DNA of 64,000 bases from Tomocerus qinae (Eukaryota > Arthropoda > Collembola > Entomobryomorpha > Tomoceridae), in NCBI GenBank assembly GCA_020055645.1, contig CM034550.1:19729001-19793000 (forward strand). Reading direction: 5' to 3'. The translations under genes and the position numbers were made by a program. Of this stretch, positions 25,572-39,144 are shown in pieces; position 1 is the stretch's first letter, and every line of letters begins with the position of its first letter. The notes under the pieces are model-generated. The model was not told the DNA's origin, did no database searches, and saw only the letters and a list, made by a program, of their open reading frames with translations.

Positions 25572-28500
25572 GTGAGTCCAAGTTTTGTTGCAGAAGGGTC
25601 GGTTGTGTTCTTGACACCCACCACATCACAATTTACATCAACAATTACATATAAAGCTGCAAAACTGGGTCATATAAGTTCATCGAACTTCTTGAGCAAA
25701 TCTGCCTATTTTATATACATACAATGCACACAAAGTTATTATGTATGTACCTTCCTTCCATTCAATTCTGTCTGTTCAATGCAATTCAACGCTCTTCTGT
25801 TCGGCACTACCATAACCATAGCATAACACAAACCATTCTCTCAAGAGTAGTTTAGTGCTATCACGCCAAATTCAATTCTTTTGCCGAACTTGAAATTGTA
25901 CTTGTGACTATACATGTCCCAACAGTACTATAAGCTTATCTTCAATGCACTGCAGATTGCACTTCACAACAGAAGAGAGTCAGTTACGCAAATATACCTC
26001 CTATAAGTGCATCAAACCAATTCTATTCACTTATGCAAAAGCACAGCTTATTCACTACTAGACTATGATGTACCTACGCGTATTGTTCGCGTCTCAAGTC
26101 GAGTCATGAATTTATTTACTGTCTTATGCATTAAATAGTACAATAAGGAAACATACTATAGTATATAAAGGAATGTTATTATATGAAAGCAGAGGCATAA
26201 CTGATATATGCTAACACAAACCTTCATCAGGGAGATTACACAGAATCTAATTCTAGGGCAAGTTCGTAGCACAGTTTCATAATTCATAAAGCCTTTTCAA
26301 TGAATACCTTCTCAGCCAGACTCACGATATCTTACATCTTCAATACTCACCATTCAATTTACTTTTCCACTCTACGCACCAACTTGGGAAATTCTTAGAC
26401 TAACAAATTCTACAGAATTTAACACAAGTTAGCTTCCTGTACTGTTATTTCTTTTACTACTCTTCGTCATTAACAAACTATTGACCCAATTAGCCAATTT
26501 GTTAGCAAACACAAATACTAATACGAAATCAAAAGGAATTTTACACATTTTTATGTTTTCTTTTACGCTCCTTATGTTTAAATGTTAACCGTGAATTTTG
26601 ATTTATTACATTCATATTGCAGGTAATATAGCTGTAGTAACGTGTAAAAAGGTAATTATTAACAAAAAATGGCGAAAAGAATTTTTTTGTAGTAAAAGTT
26701 CTCAAAATATTGTAAGTCATAACATTTTTAAAAAGATCTTTTTTGACATGCATACTGATGAATAATTTATATGCAAATTAGTTGTCAGTATCTAGTTTCC
26801 TTCGCTTACTGTTTGGTAAAGCAATTTTCGATATAAAATGTAAAATTGTACGGTTCGCTGTTTTGTCGAAAGCACAAAGAATAATACCATTAGTTCTGGC
26901 CCACAGGTTTTATTAGCGTTGTGGTTCTTCTTTATTAAACCACGACAGCAGGCATTATGACATGAATTACGTTACCTTACGTTACATTACCTAACTAAAC
27001 CAATCAAATATTTCAATACCGTGAACCAATGAGCTAAATTATCAAAGCTGTAAAACTTGTAGGTTGGAAATTGGAATACATGCCAATTGTGCATGCGATT
27101 TTGTAGTTGACATCTACAATACCAAAAATACGCTTAATCTCTGCATCTTTTGTAAATGGAAATCGTACGCACAATCTGCCATACACACAATAGCTTAAAT
27201 TAACGGAAACAGAGCTGAGCAAGCGGATAAGCTAACTGTAAAATTTAAAAAGGACGACACAGCAACAGAAGAGCATTATGTACAAACAAATAGCACACTG
27301 TTCAATTACATTTCGTTAGCGAGCTAATCCTTCAACCAAAGAAGTTTAGAAACATAATAATATCTGCTCGTGCATTTGTGACTGTGGGCATGGCACAATA
27401 ATCGTACTTGCCTTTTGTATTCATTGTGCTTCGACAAGCCTCGTCAAACAATTTAGATCTTATCAAAATCGTGGAATATATATTTATGCAATTGCAAGTC
27501 AAAACTTTGTCGATTTTCTTCTAAATCTTTATCTGTGCAGCAGTTTCCGGCTTTGTCTTTACAAGACTAATGCTTATACCTACCAAATAACCAAAAAGGG
27601 ACAAGGAAAATGGTCAATTTAGAATAATAATCTTAATGTTATAACCAATCCTCATTTATTTCTACTTAACAATTTTGCCACACATCCTACTCATAATATT
27701 ATTCTTGAAACATCAACCTAAGATAATCGGCTATTAACCTGCAATGATATGAAACGAAAACGAACAGAGACCCAACGGGAGAAAACGTTAAATCTTTTCA
27801 AGTACTTAAACATACTAGTAAATAGTAGACATGGAATACCTTAAAGTAAACATTTAATTCTAGAAAATTTATAAGTTCATTATGTTTTACAGTATAAGAA
27901 TGACAAAGTCAAAATTGAGCAAAAGGGAATGTCAGACGTGCTTTTCAGCTTCTACTGGTAAAAGGAAAATAAAGGAAAGCAGTAGGAATTTTCCGTAATA
28001 TTACTGCTACCTTCTGTTCTCTGTTGGATTGTACCGTACTGTCTGTAATGCAGTAAGTAGTGTAGCGAACGTTAGTTTTACTTGTAACTTAGACTTTTAT
28101 ACAGTCACTTAGACTAAGAAGAAAATTAGTCATGCTGAAAACATCTGCTACTGTAACTGAAGCCTGAAATCCAAATCGCAAGTATTGTCAATCTATGACC
28201 AAGCTATTCCATTCCAGCAAAGAGCAATCCGTCCTTCCACTTACACTAGATACTATTTCCCCAATAGATGCAATATAAGTATCTAGTTGAGATATAAAGA
28301 TAAAACTCTCATTTAAAATAAAATAAAAAAATTCACTAACATCCGTTGCAGTCCTTATATAATACCTATATAGGTACATGACATTACATAGCAGAAAGTA
28401 CAGCAAGTGCTTCAGGTACTTTGCATTTACTTTTCGTTACAGTAAACTACTGTGTGCCCGCCCGCATTAGTTTCCATTTTACAAAGATTTATAAATTCGC

Positions 28501-31359
28501 AAACGAGTACTAAAGGATTTTTCTAAGAATATGCCAAAAAGTAAGTGCAGCTGACAACCACATCAGACAGATAGACAGACATATGAAAAGTTAAGACATT
28601 TTTTGCGCGTGTAGTAAGGCCAGCCAGGTACCTAAATACCTAGTATGCACAATATAATAATGTGCAGAAAATATTACAGTTCGATCCAACGGTACATCTT
28701 ACATAACATAAGTAGTAGTAGGTCGTGCAAATGTTACCTTTAGAACCCAAGCCTACACTATACTATATACCAAACAATAAACTAAGCTAATCCAAACAAG
28801 TGCAAAGAAAAGGACTCGCATAATCGCAATAACCAAATGGAAAACACGGTCAAAATTCGATAACAGTTTACAGTGAGTAATCCCTGAAAGTCAAATCAAC
28901 AACGGGTAAGGAAAAGCTTATTATACAAGTGCATAAAAACACATGGAGAGATAGCATAAAATACTCCGTACGTATTTGCACTAATCGCAAGTAAAATAAG
29001 CCTGTAGCAAGATGACAGCTCCAGTTAAACTTTTGTAACCCAACTGTACATATTAACAAACAAAATGTTACATAGTTTCTATATGTGTACCTAAGCTTGT
29101 GCTTTCCTATGTATTTAGCTACCATTCGGCTGCCTAAATGCGAAAAAGTTGCTACTGCTGTTACTTTTCTAGATTCTGCCTACTGTACCATAAGATATAT
29201 GCCTTTACCTACCTTAAGCTTACCACCTTCAGAGCTTTAGCCAAAGTCAAGGTAAAATAAGTTTTGATGCTGTCTTAACCTAAGCAGTCAGTACCTATCC
29301 ACACTTTAAGAGTTAGGCTTCACTTGCCTTGCCTTTCTTTAGTTACCATTTGAATCCCTAGCCAAAGTAGCAATACAAAACTTGCGAATTTTTCTCCCCG
29401 GTCATTGCCCAGTATTGCAAAATCTCGTCTGCATCTATCTACATTGTGTGTGTATCAACATGAACGTGTACGCTTCTGTTACAAGCGCTCATTGAGCTTC
29501 TAAGTAACTTTACACTTCTTCATACATAGTAAACTATATACCTACCTACTACACGCAGTACCTACCATTATAACACTACTTTGCTATATACAATAATTAT
29601 TACTTACAATATCAGATTTGGATTTTTAGCCATTTTAAGTTGCTTAGATTCATATAGAGGCAATAAATAGTGTATACTATTTCTCCACCGACGTTCCATA
29701 ACGTATCTTTACTCATCCTATTATTATTTATAACAATTCGTTACCTCGTTGTAAGCATACGTATTTTTATTGAATCAACGTAATGGGCATTCTCACAGTA
29801 TAAAAAGGGAAGTAGCCTGATACACGCTAATTAGTCAGTTATTAACGTATTATTTTACTTTTACCTATACGCATCTCATAAATTATATCCTTATAATAAT
29901 GCATTGTAATGCTCATCCTTACATTCCTAACATTCAAATGTTAATAAGTTGAAGAGAAGAATTTTAATTTCAGTGGTCAGTCATCAGTAGACAAAGCGAG
30001 ATTAAACTGTTACTTCTTAATGATATGGACCCATGGGCAAAAAAACAAAACCAACTGCACACCAGGAAAGTGTGTGCATTGTGTACAATTTTATACTCGT
30101 TTCCTCCATCCAAACAGATCCTAAGACATATTACCGTAGTACTATAGCACAGTAAATTAACTAAACACTTTTCCATGTAAGCAAACAGTTGCTTAAGAGA
30201 ATTTGGTTGGCTATGCCATAGGCTTGCAAACCAGATTTGCATTGAATTCCCTAAAAATTCTAATCTGCATCACACTACACTAGTCAATTGGTAATTGCTT
30301 TCAAGCAGAGAATAAAAACTTTAAAACAGTAACGATTAAGCATGTATAGTGAGAAGGATAATGTATGCACGTAAACAGAGCAATGAAAGGCTTGTCGACG
30401 CTACGCTGAATAATTTTACTTTACTTACGGTTTTGACAGAAACGGCTTAAGACAACTTTTCATCTCATCTCATCACTTGACTGGAATTGCGTTTTCTCGC
30501 GTCTCTACTCAAAACTGTAAAATAGCTCGAGATGCTTTTGGCCCGAAACGTTTATGCAAAGCTAAAGCCAACATCGCATCAAATAACGTTCTACCTGTAC
30601 TAACCAACATTCAAAAGTGTTTTTATCCCAAAACTCAAGTCCCGTTTCCCATTTTTTCCTCAACAAAAATGCCGACTAGGATTCAGCTTTATCCTAGACT
30701 CGTTCCAACTTCCTCTCCTATCCGCCAAACAATGTAATACTAATAGTCTGTGTAACTCGTATCATTCTGCAAGTATACAATCAAACCTTGTGCACACTAT
30801 CAGTACTAACTCGTTTACTGTTCTATTAGACGGCATTTTATTCACATCACTTTTAACAAAACAGGAAAATGAATGATATATTTTTAAAGTGATGAGAAAC
30901 TGCTTATATCTCTATTAACAAACGACCATAAACTTCATAGACATCATATAATAAAATGTACAACTACATCTCTGATAACGCTAACCACGGCATCAATGAT
31001 AGATATTGTGTACAGGTCAGAAATCTTGTTTACATTTAGTTTACATTACGTATTGTATTTACATTTATAAAAATTCACACAACGGAGAAAAACGGAAGAT
31101 ATAACTTTAGTGAAAGATTGATTTTTATTTATTACCTCCCTCATTTATTTTTGATAATTTAAGGCAATCATTTTATTTTCATCTTAGAATATCAACTTGC
31201 TAATATATTATTTAAAAAAATTAATTTAATTTTGAAACAAAAGCCAAATTCCTGGTTTTTAGTACGACAAGGGCCATAACATTTTATTGAATATTTTGGA
31301 AAAGATTTTTTTTAAAGTTTGCATAGTACGGAGGTAATGGAGATCTATTACATGTACAT
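25572..31359. other. Gene-free AT-rich DNA
   Basis: No gene recognised. Frames are at most 90 codons (29970-30242 minus strand, hydrophobic and Leu/Cys-rich). Imperfect inverted arms GTGGTT/AACCAC occur near 26921-26945. TTACGTTA-type words repeat near 26970-26990. A GACA/GATA-like short run lies near 28566-28582. From about 31030 to 31330 the DNA is very A/T-rich with repeated TTTACATT words. Confidence 0.5.
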
Positions 31360-31638
31360 TTGAGCATTAGACTTTCCTATAATAATCATGGAAAACGGTG
31401 TAAAATAAAAGAAGCGAAAAGAAGTATTGTATTATTTCTTAATACACCCCGTGACGCAGCTGAACGTACAGGCGTTAATTCAGACTTCAGACAACGCACG
31501 CATGAAACACGAAAATCACATCAAGGAAAAATATTGCGTAGGAACATAAAGCACAGAAAATTGGTGAATAAAAATTTAGTAGGTGGGATTGTGTCTATTT
31601 GTAAAATACAGTTGCCCACGTTCACGTTTCGTATATAA
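31360..31638 (+). pseudogene. Possible remnant of a transposase helix-turn-helix region
   Basis: A 92-codon open frame whose first half is basic. It reads GKRCKIKEAKRSIVLF, then after a short gap TPRDAAERTGV, then a basic tail with RKSHQGKILRRNIKHRK. Many insect transposase-like proteins of the Tc1-related DDE class begin with a Gly-Lys-Arg motif, a hydrophobic helix, an A(E/A)-x-TGVS turn and a basic linker, and this order is matched loosely. The usual serine/threonine after TGV is replaced by Asn, the spacing between helices is shortened, and no catalytic DDE region follows: the frame stops at 31638 and the flanks read as noise. If the resemblance is real this is a decayed fragment; otherwise it is a chance basic frame. 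No terminal inverted repeats were found. Confidence 0.2.
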
Positions 31639-31774
31639 AAACAATACAATAGACTCGTTAATCCTTACGTAACATAATCTATTATCATATCACAACATAT
31701 GGCTAGGAAAACAATAGTGGAGTGCATAACCTCTAAACATAAATACTTCCACACATATTGAAAATTTGGACAGA

Positions 31775-32131
31775 TTATAGGAGGCTATGGTATTTTATTG
31801 TAGGATGGAGATATAAATCACAAACAATCTGTACTAGTAAGTATAAAATGACAAAAGTCACATAATAGGTATATTTTTTAGCTGATCTAAACAAGAGCAA
31901 CGAGGAGAGGACAAAGGATGAGGAAATTTGACAAAATCGCTCCACTGGGTTCCAAAAATAACAAAAGATTATTATTAGTAGAATATATAGTGTGCCCACG
32001 TAACACAATATCCTTATAAAGAATAGCGTGTGTCTGGTGGCTAACATGGCCCAGCCCGAGGAGGCTACACCAGGTATGCCTAATGACAAAGTAGGGAAGG
32101 ATACTACGATGTAGGTATGTGGTATAAACAC
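31775..32131 (-). other. Unrecognised hydrophobic 118-codon open frame
   Basis: Starts with ATG at 32131 and runs 118 codons. The product is strongly hydrophobic with about three to four segments that could span a membrane (for example near residues 35-60 and 90-108), but AT-rich DNA read from a T-rich strand gives such composition automatically. A 100-codon frame (31887-32189) overlaps it on the same strand in another phase, so the segment is generally poor in stops. No family is recognised. Length is within chance expectation. Confidence 0.1.
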
Positions 32132-32220
32132 TATAGATATAAAAGAATATAGGTGGCTGTGTTTTTACTCCGTATAGAAAGCATAGCATTACATAACGGG
32201 ACTTGCCTAGGGTTACCTAA

Positions 32221-33480
32221 CTGTTCATACCTGCGTTGCCACTCTTCTGGCTCATCCCCTTTTCTTTACATTGAATCTTCACTGCAGCAGGTACCTTAGT
32301 ACCTAGTCACAAGTGTGTATTCGTACAGGTACCTAAATCAGACAGACAGAACTGGTTCCTCTTCATACTCGTAGTAAGCATATTTACAAGTATCCTCTAG
32401 TGCTTTGCCTTACTATCCTGTACTCAGCTAAACGTACTCTACGCACCTACCAACCTACTATAGGAGTACCTATAGCTACTACTACGTGGACGTTCCTTCT
32501 TTATTTAATAAAACCAAGCCAAACCGCGTAGATACACACTTACAGTACACACACACGAAATCCACTTCACTAACTAACCTTCTCTACATGGAAAATACAA
32601 TGGAAAACATAGCAAAACAACGGCAATTCCGACAGATGCATGTCTGCATGACATGCAACCTCTTAGAAGAACAAGACCTTACAGATTGTACGTTTTCATT
32701 CACATTTCAGACTAATCATTTCTAAAACACGAAATCTAAAGACTCTGGGCTACAATACAAATTGCCGCCTTAATATAGAATTATTATTATATAATATGCA
32801 ATGGCATAAAATCCTTTTTCAGAATTTTAACAGTTAACCCTTGAAATCCTTTCCCCACCGAAATGTAGTTATGTAAACTAAGCAAGAATAAAACAAAAGT
32901 ATAAGGATGGGTTTTAATTTGTCTATGCATACCTTACTACATTTTTTATCAACCTGGAGGCCAAAACCAACTGTTGCTCATGCTCCCCTTTGAATTGCAT
33001 TCTCACTCAAGTCATAATATATAATGACACATTCTTTAACACATATAAGGATCTTCCATTTGTCTGCTCAGATCCAGTCATATTAAAATACAGTTTAATT
33101 CTCTTCCTTTCTTTTCACAGCTATATGCATAATAAGAGAAATTACACAATGCAACAACCTGTAAACGTTTATGTATATTGTGCATAACCATTATGATTTT
33201 ACTCTTTCTGAATAGCTAATGTTTATGGTTATGTTATGTATCCCATCCGTCCAGTTGAGTTGGCCCAAGTAAAAGCCCAACCCAATGCATTGCACTCCAC
33301 TCTACTCAACTCACTATCAATTCTAAACGCCAACCTTAACGTAATCCAAGTGAAGTCAAAGTCAAAGTCAACTCAAGTTCCCTAAACTATAGAGTTTCAA
33401 CCCTTCCCTTTATTGAATGCTTTCCATTCTCCAAAATCACGCCGCGCACTTGCTCTTTTAACCAACAGTACATTACAACG
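32221..33480 (+). other. C-rich strand-asymmetric patches
   Basis: Counts by hand: 44 G and 83 C in 32221-32520, and 28 G and 75 C in 33241-33480. The middle section was not counted. A strong acceptor-like sequence (CTCTTCCTTTCTTTTCACAG ending at 33120) lies between them, but the 66 nt open after it encode nothing recognisable and no good donor follows. The repeated words AAGTCAAAGTCAAAGTCAA near 33353-33371 illustrate the local short duplications. Confidence 0.55.
32637..32657. repeat. Perfect 8 bp inverted repeat, 5 nt loop
   Basis: TGCATGTC (32637-32644) is exactly complementary to GACATGCA (32650-32657), with loop TGCAT. G+C content of the stem is 50%, higher than surroundings. It lies inside a 79-codon frame of no recognised function. 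Confidence 0.65.
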
Positions 33481-36400
33481 AGCTTACCTTCGCTGATATT
33501 TCTTAAATTGTTACTTGCACTTACCATGCAATATATTATATGATAAGCACATAACTAATGCCCATGCATAAAATACATTTACTTAACAAAATGTAATGTA
33601 TCACATAATTCCGACATAGAATACAAGTCATATAATATCAGCAGACAGATAGTAAAACAGCCTCACACTACGTACCTATTTACTTCCATTAATATACATA
33701 CATTTCTCTGTTTACGTGCCTGCCATGCCGCATAGCTGTACTATGTTGTAGTACAATACAATAATAACACAAAGTGTCATTCACACGCTATGCTGATGAG
33801 CAGAGGATAGGCGAGTCATAAGCACAAAACAGAACAAAATACAACAGCAAAATAGTTAACGTAACGATAACCCTAGTTTGTCTGTGCTAACTCTATTTTT
33901 TAGTTCACATTTTAATATGTATCATATATACACTGCAGAGCCCGATGAGATTATTTCCCTCTCGCTTCCCATAATCATAATCATTCATCTCCATTCTGTC
34001 TTTATATCATATCTCCCTGTCTACGTTTGTTACAATAACGTAAATATTACAGCAGGACAGCTAGACTATTCTATAGGTACACACAGTAGGTAATTTACAC
34101 ATTTACAGTAATGGGTATTACTAGGTATGTGGTATGCTCTCTACTATGAAATGTCGTTTCTTCCTTAGCCTACACGTTAGCAAATTCCATTACAATGATT
34201 ATGTAACGTTAGTGTGCCTACTCTTCCTTATGTAACACAATAAAGGTGAGGATACGTTTTGACATTGTTTCAATTCTTTGACTCAACCGGAACTTTTGTA
34301 TTTCTCACTGACTCGACACGACGTGGACTAGTGACGCTGACAAGTGAAGATCTTATGATGAGTCTACCGTTTATTTTGCCATTTTTCACCATGTAGCTAA
34401 AACTATGCACTAAAAATATTCCCTTTCAACCTAAACAGGAGTTCCTTTTTAATTAAATAAATAACCTACAACACAATTTCAACAAAAACTATTATTCTAG
34501 AAATATTTATAAATTTATGTAACGACAAATATATGTAATAAAATTTAAAAATGTTAATTATGATAGCTACCCCAGCATTTGAAAATTTGTGTTGTTTCAA
34601 TACATCCGTACATACACTAAGCCTAGAGTTTATTAAAGTACAGATGATTATGACTAATAACATCATAATGTACATCATGGACCCTAAAAGTTCATCTGAT
34701 AGGTGAAATAACACTTATTCTCAATTGTGCATTCTGTTTGATGCCTCCTAGTTATGTAAGCTTTACCAGCAAACGTTGCAAGGATGACTATCGTTAGTGG
34801 GTTGATTGACTCTTGGTTTGTGCTGGACACGGTCACGCTGTAGTTAACTATTACAAGGCAACCTGGAATTGTGACCATGTCTATTTGAAATGAACATTGA
34901 ATAGCAAATGAATCTGGGCAACATTGACAATGCTGTACTTAGAAATGCATACATTTAGAAGAGACAGATTATGTAGATGTGTTGTGCTACAAACCTGCGT
35001 AAGGTACATATTCAAAACTATTTCGTATAAAGCCTACATACTTTTAAAATAGTTATAACATATTATTATAGCACTATAGTTAAAAAAGCACTATAAGTAA
35101 TGGTAACTACGTACTTAGTATTGTCATCCTTCTAAATCTGTGATGAAGGCATACGTAATACAAGTTAATATGTTATTTGTCCATAATAGTAGGCATATTA
35201 CAAATGGATGGTATTTCAGTATATACTTGTTGTTTGCTTTGCTCGAATATTTTATTCGTTCTGTTCCGCGTCCGCACGTATGGAACGTAATCGTAAAAGT
35301 GAGCGAAGCCAAAATACTATTTGCATAGCTAAAAGCTATATAACGGTTTTTTGGACGCTAACATAACAACACTTTTCGTTCGACAGAATTGCAAAGGTAA
35401 ATTGTCCATTCATACTCAGGTGAATGTGATGAGATGATAATATACAGAGATTATTCTTCTGTTCCTCATTTCCACTTCGCAGTACTGCCTCTGCTTTTAG
35501 TTCACCTGATGTCATGCTTTATTATAGGCTCACTTCATTAAAAATTTGTCATTAACAGAATTGCAATAGCTTTCAATTAAGAAATTCCTTTAGTAATTAG
35601 TTTGGAATTTTCCAAGGCCATAGAAAATGATAAATCTCTTGTTTATGAGCATCTTGGAATGGGCTATCCCGTTTTTGGGATGACAAACTGCACTGATTAC
35701 TTATTAATAGCTATAGATGCAGAAATGTTAAAATATGTCGTATCTAGACAAATATTCTTTCACTAAAGATTATAAAATTATTTGACTGAAAATAAAAACG
35801 ATCACAACTAGTTGAACTCTAAAAGTAGATTAGTAAAGCGATACAAATATCTTGTATCATCTGAAAAACAGTTTGTCGGGTCATTTAAATGTAATATACG
35901 AAAGTTATTACTGTGCAAATGGTTAAAGTAAGTAAATCACTTTGCTTTGTAGTTTTGACTTACTTACATGAAATCTGTAATAGATTAGAGTAGCAACACC
36001 TTATAGACTTAGTCTGGTGGCTGTCTCAACTGTTACAAATTGCTGTACTACAGTAGAATCTGCAAAACAAAGAATTAATTACAACGTCGGCATATTTACG
36101 TTAGGATACTATATAGAGGAATGTCAGCTATATAATTGTACTAAGACAAACGAACTAAAAAGTAAATAGCAAAGAAGTGATAATGTTCTGTATAGTTAGT
36201 GAAGTTAATTTAACTTACTTTTACCCTCTACAGACACACCAATAGTAAGGAGATAGTGATATTGTCAATAAATACATACACACCCTGACAATAAGTGTAA
36301 GGGATATAATGACGCATCAAATCACCCACAAAGCAGAACAATTATATTGCACTCAAACATTCAAAATCTCATCAGTCACTTATTCTGCTAATGTTTTCAT

Positions 36401-39089
36401 CTCGTGTTCTGTTCTACTTTGATATTTTACTTTACTTAACTCACATCCAAGAGTAGAGCACATTTTACTAGCTGAATTCTCTATGTACACACTTTGAAGC
36501 TATATTTATATATTTTACCTACTTGTATTCCACTTTACATGACAAGACACGAGTCTGGGGCCAATAAACTAAATTACTATTACACACACCATATGTGTAC
36601 ATGAGTATGCACCTCGCACACATTCAACTTACAGCACTATTTACAAATATAATAAGTAGAGCTTCATTTAAAAATGACAGGAAAATAAAAGCGTAGTAAT
36701 ACTTAATTTTAGGATCACAATCCCCATTGTCTCCGTTTTACGAGGTATTTATATGTGTCTTCTTAAGCAAATGGTTAAACACACTTCCATTGCATTGCAC
36801 TACGACTGCTGTGCACTCATTTCCAGCTGTCAACTATTTATTATATCTGCATTCACATTGCAATGCAATTATTACACGTTTACTTCTCAAATGCTGTCAT
36901 AAAATTGTTCCGAATTAGAGCTTTCAAAATTAGTTCAGACAAAAAACAGCTTCATATTTAAATAGTACGAATAAATCGACAAAGCTTTTTAGTCTGCACA
37001 TTTAAATGCTAATAAATATTACGTATTCGGTTCCACTCTTTATCACCTGGCGAGATAAGCCGAAAGAAAAATGTCTCATTTACTCTGTTCTATATATGGA
37101 GCTCATTAAGATTACTGCTCAGTGCTATGGATTACCTACACATGTATCTATTAACATGACATGACAGTATATAAACCCATAAAGACGTTACTATTAGCTA
37201 GGTAGGTTAAGTCAAAAGGAGATCAGTTAGTTCTCTTACCAGACGGTATTGTCTCACTTTTATACCCACCGAACAAACATTCTATCAATTGACATGTTCG
37301 AACACACAGCCAGCATCCATTCCTTGTTTTCATCTTCATCGCACAATGGCGAGATCTGAGATGCCGTTATAATTTTTTGGACCTAGTTACGCATGACGTT
37401 TTGCATACCATTATTTATTGTTATATCAGAAGCTAAAACCAATATACTTTTTACTCACATTTTGATGAGCTATACTGCGGTACTTGTGTACATCACAAAA
37501 TTCATTGGCTGCGCTAAGCTATTACTTTCGCAATGTCTTATAAAGAATATTTAGGAGGTACTATACTATAGTAGTACGTAGTAACTGTGTCTAATTTATA
37601 ACACTACTGCACATCTATAAAAAGGCAAGAGCCTACAGGTAGGAGTAGGGCGCTCAAAAATCTTAATCTAGTATGACACGCTCATTTTGCTTCTCTGTAC
37701 TGCTGCAAGAGTCGTGGAAATTTATTTTGACACCAATAAGCTATAACACAGCTACAATCTCTTATAGCAAGAGCAAGTGTGACCTGCCATAGCCGTTTTT
37801 TGTCAAGTCATATTGGTAATATCATTTTACTTGAATCTTTTTATTTGTTGCATAAAACTCAGACTTGGTCATTATAATTTTTACTATTTTTACATTTTAG
37901 TATCATCAACCAAATATAAAACAAAATACAAAACTAATGCCGATAATTGAAATTTAAGTTTAATATTTTTTATCATTAATAACTTGTAGGTGCAGTTTAG
38001 TAGATATTGTTAATGCGAAGTTTCATATTATGTGTACTAGTAAAGTTACAGAAATACTTCATGCTTCTCGAGGGGGGCAATGTATTTGTAATACGGACGG
38101 ACACCTCAAAATCAGTCCAAAGCCTAGACTATTAAGTCCTAATTTCAAGGTGTAAAAAAGTACAATGCTGAGATGTAATTTCTTAATTAATACAATTATT
38201 AAGGCTTCCAACGTAGTGCTGAAGATAAGATGTCAAAATAAAAGATGCATTTGGTGGAAGTAGTAATTATCGTATCAAAAAGTCTTAACAACCGAATCGG
38301 AACTCGTATCGAATTACCTGTTTACACCTCATGTAAAGGGAATAGCGAAACATAATAAGTAGATACAAAGATTAGATAATTTATTGTGATCCAACTCAAA
38401 AGTGTTTTTACATAAGGTGCCTCCAGGGATACTTTTATGGAATGAGGTGAGAATCACGTAGGTATGATATTACGAGATGATCATGATTAAATTACCTTAT
38501 CTAATTTTATCTCTTCTCCCGTATTAAAATTGGTGAGGACATTAACAAAGTAAGTCGTAGGAAGGCTATAAGATGATGCGGTATAATTCTTGGAAGCGTT
38601 TCTATGATGGCATACAGAAATTCACTCCAAGAGAATCTGATGGATGTGTAAGCACAGTAAACCTATTTATTCAGTTTAAATTCTTTGCAAAGCAGAGCCG
38701 AGTGTTTTAATGATAGTTATTTCTGTTTGGTCTAATGGGTTGTTTGTATGTATGGTAAACAGTTTGGAAGTAGGAAGTTTTGAGATATGAATGTAGATGG
38801 GAAGGAAATTTTTAGGATACTTACCTACATTAGACTTAGGCTATTGACTCATCTTAACACTTCATAACACTTTCAGGGAAGAAATGAGGACTTGTGTTAA
38901 GTTACGTGACGTGACGCGATTCGATGGCCCATTGCTTTACATATTGCTGTACTTATTGTTAGCAGGTTGGCTCGTGTGCCCATTGCATTGCTATTACTAC
39001 TGTCTGTGGAGTTGAGTCAGCCAGTTACAAATAAGTAATAGTAGTACATAACACAGTAGTACTAATAATAAGGAAGAGAGAGATGGAAG
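33481..39089. other. Gene-free AT-rich DNA
   Basis: No gene recognised. Minus-strand donor-like sites occur near 33488 and 33526 without matching acceptors. Near 38820 the minus strand has a perfect donor (GTAG/GTAAGTATCC) about 50 nt after a pyrimidine-rich acceptor-like tract, but the segment between has stops in all frames. A run of six G at 38072-38077 followed by CGGACGGAC at 38094 resembles fragments of dispersed repeats, too short to call. Frames are at most 82 codons. Confidence 0.45.
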
Positions 39090-39144
39090 ATGACAGCTAG
39101 CCTAACATATGTCTTTCTAATTGTAAGTTTTGTCGTATACACAG
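39090..39144 (+). CDS. Candidate first coding exon encoding a signal peptide
   Basis: An ATG at 39090 opens 18 codons plus one base reading MTASLTYVFLIVSFVVYTG: a short polar start, then a 10-12 residue hydrophobic core (YVFLIVSFVV), then a small residue. It ends in CACAG followed by GTAAGG at 39145, giving a phase-1 intron. A signal peptide in the first coding exon with a phase-1 intron is a common arrangement for secreted and cell-surface proteins with long introns. No second exon could be recognised in the 25 kb downstream. An ATG six bases upstream (39084, different frame) opens a 5-codon upstream frame that stops at once. Hydrophobic frames arise easily in T-rich DNA, so chance is a real alternative. 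Confidence 0.22.

Noticed and set aside
31775..32131. Hydrophobic 118-codon frame as a multi-pass membrane protein
   Set aside because: Hydrophobicity follows from reading a T-rich strand, and an overlapping 100-codon frame in another phase shows the segment is just stop-poor.
33091..33187. Terminal exon after a strong acceptor ending at 33120
   Set aside because: Only about 20 codons follow before a stop, with no recognisable product and no matching upstream donor on the plus strand.
38072..38102. G-run plus CGGACGGAC as an opposite-strand copy of the terminal repeat
   Set aside because: The flanks do not match the 63850-64000 segment in either orientation by eye; only the GTCC-like word is shared.
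38822..38872. Third minus-strand exon with a perfect GTAAGTATCC donor
   Set aside because: All frames stop within a few codons and the acceptor is weaker; retained only as a remark because GTAAGTA words are common in this DNA.
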